DNA of 7,081 nt from Bacteroidaceae bacterium. GTDB lineage: Bacteria; Bacteroidota; Bacteroidia; Bacteroidales; Bacteroidaceae. The notes under the pieces are model-generated. The model was not told the origin of the DNA. It made no database searches and was given only the letters and a program-made list of their open reading frames with translations. This document shows, one piece after another, positions 6,360 through 7,081 of the stretch. The stretch covers positions 1-7,081 of the forward strand of contig JAGBYN010000134.1 in assembly GCA_017628775.1 (NCBI GenBank). Reading direction: 5' to 3'. Within the stretch, counting starts at the first letter, position 1, and the number at the start of each line of letters is the position of its first letter. A program made the translations under genes and the position numbers.

Positions 6360-6599
6360 ATGAAACCCCGAAAACCATCCACACCGCGCATCAAAACATA
6401 CTGTAACTTTGGCGAATTGGCCCTGTTGTATTATCCAGACCGATCCTACAAAACCGCCGTGCGCCTATTTCGCAACGAACTCGAATGCACCCCTGGCCTG
6501 ATGGATGCCCTGACCGACGAAGGTTACAAGCGCAACCAGCGCGTACTCACTTTCCGCCAACTCAACATCATCACCGCCTACCTGGGCGATGTAAACTAA
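6360..6599 (+). CDS. DUF4248 domain-containing protein
   Basis: This 79-residue protein matches the Bacteroidales DUF4248 family (established family, unknown function) over nearly its whole length. The characteristic pieces are a FGELALLYYPD start, a middle A.RLFRNEL..TPGLMDAL..EGYKRN, and the ending R.LTFRQLNIITAYLGD. The fold is probably a small helical, DNA-binding-like domain, but this is inference. DUF4248 genes are commonly neighbours of VirE-N/DUF3987 genes, as here, which supports both assignments. The ATG at 6360 follows the A-rich leader AAGAAAAAACAAC. It is separated from the primase-like gene by about 260 bp containing the repeat array, so it may have its own promoter, though I see no good consensus. 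No clear rightward terminator follows. Confidence 0.9.
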   Translation: MKPRKPSTPRIKTYCNFGELALLYYPDRSYKTAVRLFRNELECTPGLMDALTDEGYKRNQRVLTFRQLNIITAYLGDVN

Positions 6600-6724
6600 A
6601 AAACTAAGCGAATCCCCCCCCCGCACCAGCCCAAAACGCTTACAAGATGATTACAGAAATTTCTCTTCCCCACTCACACATATTTTTTTCATTGTCACAT
6701 GTCACGCACATCTTGCGCATAGAC
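6600..6724. other. Intergenic stretch with a C9 homopolymer; no gene supported
   Basis: The stretch holds a run of nine C's (6614-6622), a weak inverted pair AAGCG/CGCTT without a T tract, and a pyrimidine-rich part. A 30-codon frame (6647-6739, MITEISLPHSH...) has an ATG but no similarity I recognise, and it ends inside the leftward terminator, so I do not call it as a gene. Confidence 0.5.
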
Positions 6725-6766
6725 CTAAAAAAGAAATAGACACCCCCACCGAGTGAGCGTGTCTAT
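6725..6766 (-). terminator. Second candidate terminator for the leftward unit
   Basis: ATAGACAC (6736-6743) pairs with GTGTCTAT (6759-6766), with a CAC/GTG extension inside the loop. Read leftwards, the hairpin is followed by a T-rich run (complement of 6725-6735). Read rightwards it is followed by A's, so it does not terminate the DUF4248 transcript in the usual way. Confidence 0.55.
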
Positions 6767-6768
6767 CT

Positions 6769-6834
6769 AAAAAAAAGTATTGCAATTACCACAAAGGGTT
6801 ATTTAGATGTTGCGAAGATGGGGCAATTGCTATA
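6769..6834 (-). terminator. First candidate terminator downstream of the 53-residue peptide gene
   Basis: The arms at 6778-6790 and about 6821-6834 are complementary over about 11 of 13 positions around GCAATT/AATTGC, with a loop of about 30 bases. Read leftwards, the structure is followed by C and eight T's (complement of 6769-6777). The long loop makes it weaker than a classical terminator. Confidence 0.45.
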
Positions 6835-6853
6835 ATACGGCCGTTTTATTGCA

Positions 6854-7015
6854 TTAGTCCCAACCATCAATCCAAACACTCTTGTCGAGTTCTTGGGTTG
6901 CAGGCATTCCTGGATTTTCGGGTTCGATAGGCACTTCACCGATTGAAGTAGCCAACATAGATTGCGTGTCGATTGAAATCGATTCTACGCTTGGTGCAAA
7001 ATACGTTTTCTTCAT
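6854..7015 (-). CDS. 53-residue MKKxYxxP-type small peptide
   Basis: Reading leftwards from the ATG at 7015-7013, the frame encodes MKKTYFAPSVESISIDTQSM, then LATSIGEVPIEPENPGMPAT and QELDKSVWIDGWD. It resembles very common short Prevotella proteins with an MKKxYxxP start, an LLA.S-like centre, a variable middle and a Trp/Asp-rich end; their function is unknown to me. No hydrophobic signal peptide is present. It starts 15 bp after the stop codon of the upstream secreted-protein gene and is probably in the same operon. The LATS centre dividing a conserved start from a variable end is reminiscent of a leader-core peptide, but no maturation enzyme is visible in the window. Confidence 0.7.
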   Translation of the reverse strand: MKKTYFAPSVESISIDTQSMLATSIGEVPIEPENPGMPATQELDKSVWIDGWD

Positions 7016-7030
7016 GTTGTGATTATTGAA

Positions 7031-7081
7031 TTAAAAGATTTGTTTCTTACCATTCACGATGTAAACACCACCCTTCACAGG
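7031..7081 (-). CDS. C-terminal end of a secreted protein (partial, runs off the window)
   Basis: Only the last 16 codons are present: PVKGGVYIVNGKKQIF, then a stop. This closely matches the tail of the LRR protein at 220-1713 (PAKGVNIVNGKKVMF) and the general ending of Bacteroidetes secreted or surface proteins (KG.YIVNGKK). The parent protein is therefore probably exported, perhaps another BspA-like or repeat protein. The rest of the gene lies to the right of the window. Confidence 0.75.
   Translation of the reverse strand, partial: PVKGGVYIVNGKKQIF

Noticed and set aside
6647..6739. 30-codon frame MITEISLPHSH..., considered as a small protein in the position downstream of DUF4248
   Set aside because: It does not resemble the short hydrophobic proteins I know from such loci, comes from a pyrimidine-rich stretch, and ends within the leftward terminator hairpin.
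1..7081. Insertion sequence or integrase-bearing mobile element
   Set aside because: No transposase, integrase, relaxase or flanking target duplication is visible within the window.

Overview
The window looks like chromosomal DNA from a Prevotella-like member of the Bacteroidales (Prevotellaceae). The pointers are a BspA-type leucine-rich-repeat surface protein, Bacteroidetes promoter elements (TTTG / TAnnTTTG), A-rich leaders without Shine-Dalgarno sequences, a primase-like/DUF3987 protein paired with a DUF4248 protein, and a Prevotella-style short MKKxYxxP peptide next to a secreted-protein tail. The genus is an inference; no rRNA or other marker gene is present.

Layout, left to right. Positions 1-160 hold no gene I can support. 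A good promoter (162-192) drives a secreted BspA-like LRR protein (220-1713), closed by a hairpin terminator (1752-1812). A second transcription unit with a good -7 element (1865-1872) carries two unrecognised genes that overlap by 26 bp: a coiled-coil protein (1904-2596) and a smaller partner (2571-3083). The end of the first and the beginning of the second carry the same short MFDI..N..V.I motif. A strong intrinsic terminator (3142-3177) follows. A third unit encodes an unrecognised 138-residue protein (3295-3711), then a 773-residue protein (3776-6097) with a BT4734/VirE-N-like primase fold followed by a DUF3987-like P-loop domain. After an intergenic stretch built almost wholly of 7-bp repeats (6091-6279) comes a DUF4248 protein (6360-6599).

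The right edge is read leftwards. It contains the last 16 codons of a secreted protein (7031-7081) whose tail closely matches the tail of the LRR protein, and 15 bp downstream of it a 53-residue peptide gene (6854-7015). Two candidate leftward terminators (6769-6834 and 6725-6766) follow.

Functionally, the central block (3295-6599) is probably a nucleic-acid-processing cassette of the VirE-N/DUF3987 + DUF4248 kind found widely in Bacteroidales, often in variable regions. The HU-like protein and the amidase that often accompany it are not in this window. The overlapping pair at 1904-3083 is the best candidate for something undescribed: the two products probably work together, but their function cannot be read from the sequence. 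The block is flanked by oppositely oriented genes for secreted proteins with related tails.
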